From positions 124,001-188,000 of the forward strand of contig DXVO01000038.1 of assembly GCA_019417325.1 (NCBI GenBank): a stretch of DNA of 64,000 bases, written 5' to 3'. The notes beneath the pieces were generated by a model. That model was not told where the DNA came from. It searched no databases and saw nothing but the letters and a program-made list of their open reading frames with translations. The translations under genes and the position numbers were made by a program. This stretch comes from Parabacteroides sp. Lineage in GTDB: Bacteria; Bacteroidota; Bacteroidia; Bacteroidales; Tannerellaceae. Below, in pieces: positions 54,346 through 62,408 of this stretch; the first letter of the stretch is position 1, and each line of letters begins with the position of its first letter.

Positions 54346-55116
54346 CTATTTAGAATTAAAACCTCTCAATTTTATTTCTGTCAGCATTTTCTTTGTATTC
54401 AATGGGAAATCCCCATTAATAATCCATGAATAATATCCCGGGTCATTCTTCAGCACTTCCGCAACAAGCTGCCCTTTGTACTTACCGAAGTTTATTACTT
54501 CCTCTCCTTTATCATTATATACCATACGTCCGGCAAAATCCACATTATTATTAAAGCTGGAGTATTGTGAAAGGTAATTTATATCGTTTTGCAAATCGGG
54601 ATAGCGATCCAACTGTGCTTTCAATACTTCATATGTTGCAATCGTATCGGCCTCTGCCGTATGGGCATTCTCCAGACTTTTGTCACAATAAAATTTATAA
54701 GCAGCAGATAATGTACGTTGTTCCATCTTATGGAAAATAGTCTGTACATCCACAAATTTGCGTTTGTTTAAATCGATGTCGACTCCGGCACGAAGAAATT
54801 CTTCTGCAAGTAAAGGTATATCGAAACGGTTGGAATTATATCCGGCAAGGTCGCATCCTTCAATCTGCACAGCCAACGATTTAGCAATCTCCTTAAAAGT
54901 GGGGCAATCCTTCACATCCTCATCCGTAATACCATGGATAGCAGTAGATTCCGGAGGAATGGGCATACCCGGATTAATCCGTCTTGTCTTACATTCCTCT
55001 TTCCCATTCGGATGAACCTTCAGGAAAGAAATTTCAATGATACGGTCTTTTACTATATTTATACCCGTTGTTTCCAAGTCAAAGAAAATCAACGGGTTTC
55101 TAAGATTTAACTGCAT
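54346..55116 (-). CDS. DnaQ-type 3'-5' exonuclease
   Basis: This 256-residue protein has the DEDDh exonuclease core: Asp12 and Glu14 in FFDLETTGIN, DLAGYNSNRFDIPLLAEEF (~residue 92) and HTAEADTIAT (~155). A C-terminal ~60 residues (VINFGKYKGQLVAEVLKNDP) match a small domain found on some DnaQ homologues. It may proofread or process DNA ends; its place next to dnaN suggests a replication or repair role. It is 11 bases after dnaN. Confidence 0.93.
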   Translation of the reverse strand: MQLNLRNPLIFFDLETTGINIVKDRIIEISFLKVHPNGKEECKTRRINPGMPIPPESTAIHGITDEDVKDCPTFKEIAKSLAVQIEGCDLAGYNSNRFDIPLLAEEFLRAGVDIDLNKRKFVDVQTIFHKMEQRTLSAAYKFYCDKSLENAHTAEADTIATYEVLKAQLDRYPDLQNDINYLSQYSSFNNNVDFAGRMVYNDKGEEVINFGKYKGQLVAEVLKNDPGYYSWIINGDFPLNTKKMLTEIKLRGFNSK

Positions 55117-55127
55117 TTTTTATTTTA

Positions 55128-56252
55128 TTAATCATTCAACATCATCGGCATGAGCAGCATCAGCAAGTCCTCATTCTCTTCATTTTCAGAAGGAATAATC
55201 AGACCAGCACGTGAAGGATCAGCCAATTCCAATACAACTTCTTCGGAATTGATGTTGCTTAAGATTTCAATCAGGTAAGTAGCTTTAAAGCCTATACTCA
55301 ATTCGGTTCCGTCAAAATTACACATGATCTTTTCTTCTGCAGACGTTGAAAAGTCGATATCCTGTGCAGAAACAACCATCACATTATCCTTAAGTTGCAA
55401 CTTCACAAGACTGCTTGCCGGATTGGAGAATACAGACACACGCTTCAACGCATTCAGGAAAGAAACGCGGTCGATTGTTACTTTGAAAGGATTTTCCTGT
55501 GGGATTACACTATTGTAATTGGGGTAACGCCCTTCGATAAGGCGACAAACCATTTCAAAATTCTCGCAAGTTACATAGGCATTATTATCATCAAACTTAA
55601 CATGAACGCTATCAGCCTCTTTTGCAAGTAATCCTTTTAACAGATTAGCAGGTTTCTTAGGCAGGATAAAAGCCGCTCTTTCCGGTGATTGGATAGATAA
55701 GTTACGCAAGCGTACTAATTTATGTCCGTCGGAAGCTACAAATGTAAGGTCTTCTGTATGGATATCGAAATAAACACCATTCATTACCGGGCGAAGCTCG
55801 TCGTCGGCAGTTGCAAATAAAGAACGGCTAATACCATTCAGTAGCATCTGTGCATCCATTACAATGGAGATAGCATTTTCGTTCAACGGTTTTTGCTGCG
55901 GATAAGTATCCCCCTTCTGTCCGATAAAGTTGTATTTACCATTCTGGAAATGGATAAAGATTTCCAGATTCTCATCGTTGATATCGAAAGTAAGCGGTTG
56001 TTCCGGCAACTCTTTTAACGGGTCGAGCAGGATTTTAGCCGACACAGCAAAAAGTCCGGCACCCTGTGCGTTCATTACATCGACAGAAGTAACCAGACGA
56101 GTTTCAGCATCTGAAGCTGTTATGGTCAGCTTATTACCATCCAGGTTAAACAGGAAGCTGTCCAGGATGGGTAACGAGTTTTTAGAAGCAATCACTTTAC
56201 TGATAGACTGCAAACGGGATAACAGCGCGGTGCTGGATACATCAAATCTCAT
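55128..56252 (-). CDS. dnaN: DNA polymerase III sliding clamp (beta subunit)
   Basis: This 374-residue protein has the three-domain clamp form: MRFDVSSTALLSRLQSISKV at the start, ATDGHKL-type segment VASDGHKLVRL in domain 2, and the C-terminal LLMPMML. It forms the ring that holds polymerase III on DNA. It heads the unit dnaN-exonuclease-coaBC-recN and is not beside dnaA here. A weak -7 box lies at 56324-56331. Confidence 0.96.
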   Translation of the reverse strand: MRFDVSSTALLSRLQSISKVIASKNSLPILDSFLFNLDGNKLTITASDAETRLVTSVDVMNAQGAGLFAVSAKILLDPLKELPEQPLTFDINDENLEIFIHFQNGKYNFIGQKGDTYPQQKPLNENAISIVMDAQMLLNGISRSLFATADDELRPVMNGVYFDIHTEDLTFVASDGHKLVRLRNLSIQSPERAAFILPKKPANLLKGLLAKEADSVHVKFDDNNAYVTCENFEMVCRLIEGRYPNYNSVIPQENPFKVTIDRVSFLNALKRVSVFSNPASSLVKLQLKDNVMVVSAQDIDFSTSAEEKIMCNFDGTELSIGFKATYLIEILSNINSEEVVLELADPSRAGLIIPSENEENEDLLMLLMPMMLND

Positions 56253-56323
56253 GGTTCTTAACTATTTATATAATTATATTACTTATTCATATAACAACCG
56301 GCAGACATTTCTGTTCGCCCGAA

Positions 56324-56331
56324 CAAAATTA
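56324..56331 (-). promoter_or_regulatory. -7 box for dnaN
   Basis: The minus strand reads TAATTTTG, about 72 bases before the dnaN start. No -33 TTG at the expected distance. Confidence 0.4.
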
Positions 56332-56365
56332 AGAAAATATTTAATACGTCACCGGATAATACATA

Positions 56366-56404
56366 AAAAAAGAGGTCTCCCCATTTCTGGAAAAACCTCT
56401 TTTT
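56366..56404 (-). terminator. Terminator of the rpmB-rpmG-DUF4295 operon
   Basis: On the minus strand AAAAGAGGT, an 18-base loop and ACCTCTTTTTT form a stem followed by T. It lies 19 bases after the DUF4295 stop. Confidence 0.85.
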
Positions 56405-56422
56405 AAATATCATATACGCTAC

Positions 56423-56575
56423 TTATTTAGCGAAATAATCTTTTACTGCTTCGTTAGGAATCATTTCTTCCTGAAAAATGTAAGCACCAGTTTTCGGGGA
56501 CTTAACCATTTTAATCACTTTTGAATAGGTACGACCGTCACCTTTCTTAAATGTTGCAACTGCTTTTTTTGCCAT
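56423..56575 (-). CDS. DUF4295 small basic protein
   Basis: This 50-residue protein (MAKKAVATFKKGDGRTYSKV, ending EAVKDYFAK) is the DUF4295 family found next to the L33 and L28 genes throughout Bacteroidetes. Its high Lys content and place beside two ribosomal protein genes suggest a ribosome-associated protein, though this is inferred. It lies 14 bases after rpmG. Confidence 0.88.
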   Translation of the reverse strand: MAKKAVATFKKGDGRTYSKVIKMVKSPKTGAYIFQEEMIPNEAVKDYFAK

Positions 56576-56589
56576 TGTTTAATCTCCTA

Positions 56590-56778
56590 TTACTTAATTT
56601 CTTTGTGTAATGTCATTTTCTTCAGGATAGGATTGTACTTCTTCAGCTCCAATCTCTGAGTCGTATTCTTTCTATTCTTTGTAGTGATATATCTGGAAGT
56701 ACCCGGCATACCACTTTCTTTATGTTCGGTACATTCTAAAATAACCTGAACTCTGTTACCTTTCGCTTTCTTAGCCAT
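56590..56778 (-). CDS. rpmG: 50S ribosomal protein L33
   Basis: This 62-residue basic protein matches L33 (KGNRVQVILECTEHK, NRKNTTQRLELKKYNPIL, KMTLHKEIK). Only one Cys is present, so it is the zinc-free type. It lies 19 bases after rpmB. Confidence 0.95.
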   Translation of the reverse strand: MAKKAKGNRVQVILECTEHKESGMPGTSRYITTKNRKNTTQRLELKKYNPILKKMTLHKEIK

Positions 56779-56797
56779 CTTCGTTTTCCTCCTTAAA

Positions 56798-57037
56798 TTA
56801 AGCGTTTAAATAACCTTTTTCAGCAGCCATTTTAATTGCTGCATCCAAACCAAGTTTATTAATCGTGCGCAAGCCTGCAGCAGAAATATTCAGGCTAATC
56901 CAACAATCTTGTTCTACCCAGTAGAACTTCTTTGTAAACAGGTTTACATCAAACTTACGCTTCGTTCTTCTTTTAGAGTGAGAAACGTTGTTGCCAACCA
57001 TTGCTTTCTTTCCGGTAATTTGACAAATCTTAGACAT
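56798..57037 (-). CDS. rpmB: 50S ribosomal protein L28
   Basis: This 79-residue protein matches L28: SKICQITGKKAMVGNNVSHS at the start and RTKRKFDVNLF. It has one Cys, so a zinc-free form. It is the first gene of the operon and is preceded by a ~120-base leader from the promoter at 57164-57194. Confidence 0.96.
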   Translation of the reverse strand: MSKICQITGKKAMVGNNVSHSKRRTKRKFDVNLFTKKFYWVEQDCWISLNISAAGLRTINKLGLDAAIKMAAEKGYLNA

Positions 57038-57163
57038 CGCTATCTTTCTTTTTTTGTTAATTAGAAATTTAAGTCAACTCCTGCTATCTGTCTTCCCTTT
57101 TCTGAACTAGCATCATGTACAAAAACGAAGATTCTAATAGAGTTTCTCTCTTTTTACAGGGCG
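57038..57163. promoter_or_regulatory. Leader of the rpmB operon
   Basis: The promoter at 57164-57194 predicts a start near 57157 and so a ~120-base untranslated leader, long for this genome. It holds no open frame I can support. Leaders of ribosomal protein operons often bind a product for feedback control, but no specific structure was identified. Confidence 0.35.
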
Positions 57164-57194
57164 CAAAGGTAAATATTATTTTTAAACAAACCAA
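57164..57194 (-). promoter_or_regulatory. Promoter of rpmB-rpmG-DUF4295
   Basis: On the minus strand TTG, 20 bases, then TACCTTTG, a full match to the Bacteroidetes consensus. Confidence 0.75.
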
Positions 57195-57198
57195 TTAT

Positions 57199-57345
57199 TC
57201 ACGAAATAAATTTACTATTTATGATTAAGAGTCCGGATAAGCTCCCTCTTGTATTTTCGGGTAACATGCGGACCTCCTGTGCCCGCAAGCCGGAGTTTAA
57301 TAAACTAAGTCCTATATAAAAAAGGATAAAAAGACATTTTGCTTT
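57199..57345 (-). pseudogene. Short signal-peptide ORF, possible remnant of a secreted protein gene
   Basis: The frame from the ATG at 57345 gives 48 residues: a clear signal peptide (MKAKCLFILFYIGLSLLNSG, then LRAQ) followed by only ~25 residues (EVRMLPENTRGSLSGLL) and a stop. Such a start with nothing to export suggests a truncated gene; alternatively it is a small secreted peptide. No -7 box was identified upstream. The family is unknown. Confidence 0.3.
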
Positions 57346-57523
57346 CATTTGTTTAATCAACCATAGAGTTGGAATATCAATGAAGTTAAAGAAATATTCC
57401 ATTCTCCTGATAAAAACATAAAAGAAATTAAACAGGAGAGTCCTAATAAAACATCTACCACTTGTAAACAAAAGCCTCCGGTATCCTGTTTTAACAATGA
57501 CTACAATTAAAGAACAAACAATT

Positions 57524-58126
57524 ATGACACGAAACTTTAAAGATGCATTAGCACATCGTAGAACTTATTACAATATAGCAAACAGTTCTCCGATTTCAGA
57601 CAATGAAATCAAAGACATTATAGACCATGCTGTCAAGCATGTACCTTCTGCCTTCAATTCACAATCTACCCGTATCGTCCTCCTGTTGGGCGAACAGCAC
57701 AAACGTCTTTGGGACATCACAAAAGAGACATTAAAGAAAATCGTCCCCGAAGAGGCTTTCAATGCTACCGAAACAAAAATCAACAACAGTTTTGCTTCCG
57801 GTTACGGAACGATTCTGTTTTTTGAAGACAAAAAGGTGGTGAAACATCTACAGGATTCTTTTCCAACTTACAGCGTAAAATTCCCGCTTTGGTCGCAACA
57901 GACATCCGCCATGCACCAATTGGCAATCTGGACCATGCTGGAAGATAACGGATTAGGTGCTTCCTTACAACATTATAATCCGTTAATAGACGAAGCTATC
58001 CGTACAGAATGGAACATCGACCCCGAATGGGACCTGATAGCCCAAATGCCTTTCGGCACTCCTACACAACAACCCGGCCCCAAAGAAATCAGCCCGTTGG
58101 ACAAACGAATCCTCGTGTTTAAATAA
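57524..58126 (+). CDS. Nitroreductase family protein
   Basis: The 200-residue product (MTRNFKDALAHRRTYYNIA) matches the nitroreductase-like FMN group in which the first residues are RRTYYNIANSSPIS and a HVPSAFNSQSTRIVLLLGE segment binds FMN; the C-terminal part has NGLGASLQHYNPLIDE and AQMPFGTPTQQPGPK. It probably reduces nitro groups or quinones, with FMN and NAD(P)H. A start nine codons upstream (57497) is possible; 57524 fits the family's length. Monocistronic, with a strong terminator. Confidence 0.88.
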   Translation: MTRNFKDALAHRRTYYNIANSSPISDNEIKDIIDHAVKHVPSAFNSQSTRIVLLLGEQHKRLWDITKETLKKIVPEEAFNATETKINNSFASGYGTILFFEDKKVVKHLQDSFPTYSVKFPLWSQQTSAMHQLAIWTMLEDNGLGASLQHYNPLIDEAIRTEWNIDPEWDLIAQMPFGTPTQQPGPKEISPLDKRILVFK

Positions 58127-58147
58127 GACAGATGATATACGTAAAAT

Positions 58148-58184
58148 AAAAAAAGACCCGGAAGAATTTTTCCGAGTCTTTTTT
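58148..58184 (+). terminator. Terminator of the nitroreductase gene
   Basis: AAAAAAAGACCCGGAA pairs with TTCCGAGTCTTTTTT with one mismatch, then T-rich sequence. It also faces the tRNA operon from the other side. Confidence 0.85.
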
Positions 58185-58191
58185 CATTCTG

Positions 58192-58274
58192 TGGGCAGTG
58201 ATGGATTCGAACCACCGAAGTCGAAAGACAGCTGAGTTACAGTCAGCCCCATTTGGCCACTCTGGTAACTGCCC
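58192..58274 (-). tRNA. tRNA-Tyr (anticodon GTA)
   Basis: The acceptor stem GGGCAGT/ACTGCCC is followed by discriminator A; CCA is not encoded. The anticodon stem-loop reads CTGTAA with anticodon GTA, and the T-arm GGTTCGAATCC is present. The length of 83 bases reflects the long variable arm of tRNA-Tyr (TCTTTCGACTTCGG region). Confidence 0.95.
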
Positions 58275-58365
58275 AAGCAGTTGACAGTTGATAATTAATA
58301 GTTGACTTTAATAAGAAAGCGACATCAACTGTCCATTGTCTACTTTCCACTGTCAAATCTTTTTG

Positions 58366-58439
58366 AGCCTCTTGTCGGATTCGAACCAACGACCCCGAGA
58401 TTACAAATCACGTGCTCTGGCCAACTGAGCTAAAGAGGC
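58366..58439 (-). tRNA. tRNA-Thr (anticodon TGT)
   Basis: The acceptor stem GCCTCTT/AAGAGGC with discriminator T, D-arm AGCTCAGTTGG, anticodon loop TTTGTAA (anticodon TGT) and T-arm GGTTCGAATCC are all present; length 74. It lies upstream of tRNA-Tyr on the same strand, ~90 bases apart, and shares its promoter. Confidence 0.95.
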
Positions 58440-58464
58440 ATTCAATCTCTCTCGATTGCGGGTG

Positions 58465-58494
58465 CAAAGGTAGATATTATTTTTTAATATGCAA
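58465..58494 (-). promoter_or_regulatory. Promoter of the tRNA-Thr/tRNA-Tyr operon
   Basis: On the minus strand TTG, 19 bases, then TACCTTTG, 26 bases before the 5' end of tRNA-Thr. Confidence 0.75.
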
Positions 58495-58567
58495 GACCCG
58501 GAGGCTATTTCCCGCCACTTTTTTTCATGCAGAAAGTAAGAACCAAATGTAAATATACCCTGTTTAT

Positions 58568-58602
58568 GGTATATACCAGTAGAATAGCTATCTTTATCTT
58601 TG
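58568..58602 (+). promoter_or_regulatory. cysK promoter with palindrome at the -33 position
   Basis: TATCTTTG at 58595-58602 is the -7 box. The -33 TTG is missing, and its place is taken by the perfect palindrome GGTATATACC (58568-58577), which may be the binding site of an activator. Confidence 0.5.
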
Positions 58603-58640
58603 CAATAAGAAAAATAGATAAACACTAAAAAATTACAGAT

Positions 58641-59588
58641 ATGGCAAACGTAGCAAAAAAACTGACCGACCTTGTCGGTAACACTCCCCTGCTGGAGTTA
58701 TCGAATTTCAATGCAAGCAAAGGATTAAAAGCCAAATTAATCGGCAAACTGGAATATTTCAATCCTGCCGGTAGCGTAAAAGACCGGATTGCACTGGCAA
58801 TGATTGAAGATGCAGAAGAGAAAAGACTCCTTAAACCGGGAGCTACCATCATCGAACCGACAAGTGGCAATACAGGAGTGGGGCTGGCATTCGTTTCGGC
58901 AGCCAAAGGTTACAAACTGGTACTCACCATGCCTGAAACCATGAGCCTGGAACGCCGTAATTTATTGAAAGCATTAGGAGCCAACCTGGTACTTACTCCA
59001 GGAGCGGAAGGCATGAAAGGTGCAATAGCCAAAGCAGAAGCGCTACGCAACGAAACTCCGGGCTCCATCATCCTGCAACAGTTTGAGAACCCAGCCAATC
59101 CGGCCAAACACGAAAAGACAACGGCACAGGAAATCTGGCGTGACACGGATGGAAAAGTGGATATATTCGTTGCCGGCGTTGGCACAGGCGGAACCATCAG
59201 CGGTGTAGGCAAAGGCTTAAAAGCACACAATCCGAATGTAAAGATTGTGGCAGTAGAACCGACCGACTCGCCCGTCCTGTCCGGAGGCAAACCCGGTCCT
59301 CACAAGATACAGGGTATCGGTGCAGGATTTATCCCAAAAGCTTATGATGGAACTGTTGTTGACGAAATCATACAAGTAGAAGGAGATGATGCCATCCGTA
59401 CTTCCCGCGAACTGGCCCAGAAGGAGGGTTTATTGGTAGGTATCTCATCCGGAGCAGCCGTTTATGCCGCCCTGAAACTGGCCGAACGTCCGGAAAATGC
59501 AGGAAAGACAATCGTTGCCCTGCTACCTGATACAGGAGAACGTTATCTTTCCACTGCATTATATGCTTTTGAAGAATACCCGCTTTAA
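58641..59588 (+). CDS. cysK: Cysteine synthase (O-acetylserine sulfhydrylase)
   Basis: This 315-residue PLP enzyme has the PLP lysine Lys47 in NPAGSVKDRIAL, the substrate loop EPTSGNTGVGLAF and the phosphate-binding GVGTGGTISGVG. It makes cysteine from O-acetylserine and sulfide. It is monocistronic, with a -7 box and a palindrome upstream. Confidence 0.96.
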   Translation: MANVAKKLTDLVGNTPLLELSNFNASKGLKAKLIGKLEYFNPAGSVKDRIALAMIEDAEEKRLLKPGATIIEPTSGNTGVGLAFVSAAKGYKLVLTMPETMSLERRNLLKALGANLVLTPGAEGMKGAIAKAEALRNETPGSIILQQFENPANPAKHEKTTAQEIWRDTDGKVDIFVAGVGTGGTISGVGKGLKAHNPNVKIVAVEPTDSPVLSGGKPGPHKIQGIGAGFIPKAYDGTVVDEIIQVEGDDAIRTSRELAQKEGLLVGISSGAAVYAALKLAERPENAGKTIVALLPDTGERYLSTALYAFEEYPL

Positions 59589-59596
59589 ATAAAGTG

Positions 59597-60505
59597 CTAC
59601 TTATATGATTTCCGGTAAGAGCTCTGGCTTTCTGTCGGGAAATCCGCCGGTACTTTCTGGGTTACCTTCCCCGTTGCGGCCCATTCGGCTCCACGAAGAA
59701 GCAATACCTGGAAACCGGCACACTGCATGGCGGGATTATCTTCTACGGTTTCCCCTGCATGCCCGAGCATGGTATGGAAAATACGTGCATTCCCATAATC
59801 GACAGTAAAGATCAGTGGCTCTTCACGGCCGGAGCCTCCGGTTTCCTTATCGGAATAAGCGGTAAAAAGAATATCTTTTATATTTCCAGGCCCACGCATA
59901 CGGTCATATAATTCGTCTTTTGTATGACGCCATTTATTGGGCAACCCTTTTACTATAGGATGGACTTTGTTACGACCGTTCAATACATATTCATGCTGTT
60001 GCCCGTGCGAGCCGCCTACCCCAGCCGAACTGTCTTTTATCAACTTATCATCCTGCCAGTATACATATGGGCCGGACTTTTCATTGCGTCCTTCCCAACC
60101 GCCCAATGCACAAATCTTATTAAACTCCGCCCATTCGGAAAAAGCATTATCGGCAGCATGATAAACAACTATCCCACCCCCGCTTTGCGCATATTCCAGG
60201 AAACGTTTATTGGTTTCTTCCGGCCAGGCATCACCATTATAATCGAGTACGACCAACTGGTAAGGCGTAAAGTCAAGAACAAATCCGGACATATCTTTCC
60301 CCTGCCCCGGAGAGACAGCCAAATCCACCTCAAAACGTCCGGAATTTTCAAGGATTTGCTTCAATGCGACATGGCTAACCTGCCAATTGTGATTATTCTG
60401 TCCTGTAATCAATAGTGTTTTAACCGGCTTACGCGCCGATACCGTACAGGCCAACAACAAAGCAAAAGCGACAAACAGGAGCTTCCCCACAGATACGTGT
60501 TTCAT
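59597..60505 (-). CDS. Exported ThuA-domain protein
   Basis: The 302-residue product (MKHVSVGKLLFVAFALLLAC) has a signal sequence and a ThuA/glutamine-amidotransferase-like fold: KTLLITGQNNHNW at the start, FTPYQLVVLDYNGDAWP and GGGIVVYHAADNAFSEW, and later PIVKGLPNKW and HTMLGHAGE. ThuA proteins take part in disaccharide (trehalose-like) use in rhizobia; exported Bacteroidetes forms are often in glycan loci, but none is here. The frame is open to 60598, but a -7 box at 60536-60543 sets the start at 60505. Confidence 0.85.
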   Translation of the reverse strand: MKHVSVGKLLFVAFALLLACTVSARKPVKTLLITGQNNHNWQVSHVALKQILENSGRFEVDLAVSPGQGKDMSGFVLDFTPYQLVVLDYNGDAWPEETNKRFLEYAQSGGGIVVYHAADNAFSEWAEFNKICALGGWEGRNEKSGPYVYWQDDKLIKDSSAGVGGSHGQQHEYVLNGRNKVHPIVKGLPNKWRHTKDELYDRMRGPGNIKDILFTAYSDKETGGSGREEPLIFTVDYGNARIFHTMLGHAGETVEDNPAMQCAGFQVLLLRGAEWAATGKVTQKVPADFPTESQSSYRKSYK

Positions 60506-60535
60506 GATATTACTTGGTTTAAAGATTTTTCCAGA

Positions 60536-60543
60536 CAAAGATA
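60536..60543 (-). promoter_or_regulatory. -7 box for the ThuA gene
   Basis: The minus strand reads TATCTTTG, 30 bases before the ATG at 60505. No -33 TTG at the usual distance. Confidence 0.45.
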
Positions 60544-60569
60544 CTAAATACCCGAAACAAAAAGACACA

Positions 60570-60639
60570 TTTTCAAAACATAGGTGTTTTGAATGCAAAG
60601 CATATATGTTTTAAAAACAAAACACCTATGTTTTGAAAA
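60570..60639. repeat. Palindromic element, family A, copy 3
   Basis: The outer arms (60570-60591 and 60618-60639) are a perfect 22-bp inverted repeat around AACATAGGTGTTTTG. The centre holds GCATATATGTTTT. The element is the reverse orientation of the copy at 34542-34609. Confidence 0.85.
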
Positions 60640-60698
60640 CAGGGAATCGACACTTACAAATCCCCTCTTCCCTCTCCTAAACAAGTCATTTATCAATT

Positions 60699-60752
60699 CA
60701 TAGTTATGGTTTTTCAAAATCATAATTATGAATTGGGAAAACCATAACTATG
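60699..60752. repeat. Palindromic element, family B, copy 2
   Basis: CATAGTTATGGTTTT (60699-60713) and AAAACCATAACTATG (60738-60752) are a perfect 15-bp inverted repeat around the central palindrome CATAATTATG (60721-60730). Same layout as 23198-23255. Confidence 0.8.
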
Positions 60753-60841
60753 ACCGGGAAAAACAACATTTTATTTAATTGATTGTTAAGCGGCAAAAGA
60801 ATATCAACCAAAACCTACCCAAGCTTGTTTTAAACGAGCTT

Positions 60842-62386
60842 ATGAAAATAAACAGGACAAGAATAAAACTGAAATTAGTAGACGCCAGGCTATATTTCGT
60901 AAGCCTGATAGTGGGGTTGCTGACCGGAGCGGTTGCCGTACCCTACCACTACCTGCTGCAATTATTTTACAACCTGCGGAAAGCATTCTTCGATTCATCC
61001 CCACCGTGGTATCTCCATGTCCTGTTTTTCTTTATTCTATGGGGAATGCTCATCATTGTTTCCTGGATGGTGAAGCAATACCCATTTATTTCAGGCGGAG
61101 GAATCTCCCAGACACGGGCAGCCATCAACGGGAGAATCGGTTATTTGCATTCGTTCCGCCAACTGTTGGCTAAATTCACAGGAGGGGTGATGACTTTAAG
61201 TTGTGGATTATCCATGGGACGGGAAGGACCTTCCGTACAAATGGGCTCCTATATCGGCGATTTGGTTGCCAAATGGGGGCATGTATTAAGCGGGGAACGG
61301 AAACAGTTGCTTGCTGCCGGAGCCGGAGCCGGATTAGCGGCGGCATTTGCAGCACCACTTGCAGCAGCTACTTTAGTAATTGAATCGATTGAACGTTTCG
61401 ATGCACCCAAGACGGCAATTACCACCTTGCTGGCAGGTGTTGTTGCCGGAGCAATCGCCAGCATGATGTTTCCCATCAATCCTTATCATGAAATACAGGC
61501 GGTAGCTCCCGACCTTCCATACGGACTACAAATAAAACTGTTTCTGCTTTTCGCTGTAATCATATCTCTGTTCGGTAAGCTTTATTCGCAGTTGATGCTA
61601 CACGTCAAACGGCTATATCCGCGTATCAAGCAACCCGAATATATTAAATTGCTGGGACTTGTATTCGTTGCTTACATCATCTCCCTTACCGTAACAGACC
61701 TGACCGGGGGAGGCGAACAGTTCCTGACCGAGCAGGCAATAGGCGGCAGCAATAACCTATACTGGATTGGCGGGATGATGTTGCTGCATATGTTTTTTAC
61801 CGTTTATTCTTTTTCTTCCGGCTTGCCCGGAGGTAGCTTTATCCCCACACTTGTGACCGGCGGATTAGTCGGCAAATTATGCGCCCTGATACTTGTGCAG
61901 AAAGGGATAATCGGACCCGAGAATGTGAGTTATGTAATGTTGATAGGGATGGCTGCATTCCTGATTGCCGTGATACGTACGCCGATTACAGCTATCATTT
62001 TGATTACCGAAATCACCGGGCATTTTGAGGTATTCTATCCTTCCATCGTTGTGGGAGGGCTTACCTATTATTTTACGCAGTTACTGGAAATAAAACCTTT
62101 CGACGTCCTGTTGTATGAAGAAATGATTAATAAGCCCCTGTTCAAGAAACAGAAAAGGGTAACACTCGATGTGGAAGTAATGGCAGGAGCATTCCTGGAC
62201 GGAAAGCCCACAGATAAGCTAAAACTCCCCGGAGATTGTATCATTATAAATGTACACCGCAACCATAAAAACCAGCCTCCCGCCGGAATGATTATTCAGG
62301 CGGGAGACCAGTTGACTATCGAGCTGGACGCTCAGGATATTGAAAAACTATATGAACCCTTAGTGAGTATGGCTAATATCTATTAA
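60842..62386 (+). CDS. ClC family chloride channel/antiporter with TrkA-C-like domain
   Basis: The 514-residue product (MKINRTRIKLKLVDARLYF) has the ClC membrane core: GREGP near residue 126-130 with gating Glu128, GGGISQTRAAING, and GLPGGSFIPTLVTGG as the GxFxP-type loop. A C-terminal TrkA-C-like segment (~440-505, PGDCIIINVHRNH and IIQAGDQLTIEL) could bind a ligand. Glu128 is kept, so it may be a chloride/proton antiporter. The frame is open from a TTG at 60779, but the ATG at 60842 begins the usual N-terminal helix. Confidence 0.9.
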   Translation: MKINRTRIKLKLVDARLYFVSLIVGLLTGAVAVPYHYLLQLFYNLRKAFFDSSPPWYLHVLFFFILWGMLIIVSWMVKQYPFISGGGISQTRAAINGRIGYLHSFRQLLAKFTGGVMTLSCGLSMGREGPSVQMGSYIGDLVAKWGHVLSGERKQLLAAGAGAGLAAAFAAPLAAATLVIESIERFDAPKTAITTLLAGVVAGAIASMMFPINPYHEIQAVAPDLPYGLQIKLFLLFAVIISLFGKLYSQLMLHVKRLYPRIKQPEYIKLLGLVFVAYIISLTVTDLTGGGEQFLTEQAIGGSNNLYWIGGMMLLHMFFTVYSFSSGLPGGSFIPTLVTGGLVGKLCALILVQKGIIGPENVSYVMLIGMAAFLIAVIRTPITAIILITEITGHFEVFYPSIVVGGLTYYFTQLLEIKPFDVLLYEEMINKPLFKKQKRVTLDVEVMAGAFLDGKPTDKLKLPGDCIIINVHRNHKNQPPAGMIIQAGDQLTIELDAQDIEKLYEPLVSMANIY

Positions 62387-62408
62387 AGAAGATATACCCA
62401 CAGCCCCA

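Larger units (their letters stand above)
60506..60841. other. Divergent intergenic region with two palindromic elements
   Basis: The 336 bases between the ThuA and ClC genes hold a -7 box for the ThuA gene, palindromic elements of family A (60570-60639) and family B (60699-60752), and no gene. No clear -7 box faces the ClC gene. Confidence 0.6.

Noticed and set aside
58275..58365. Repeats between tRNA-Tyr and tRNA-Thr (AGTTGAC / GTCAACT-like)
   Set aside because: Degenerate short repeats between tRNA genes without regular spacing; probably slippage or old tRNA-region duplications.
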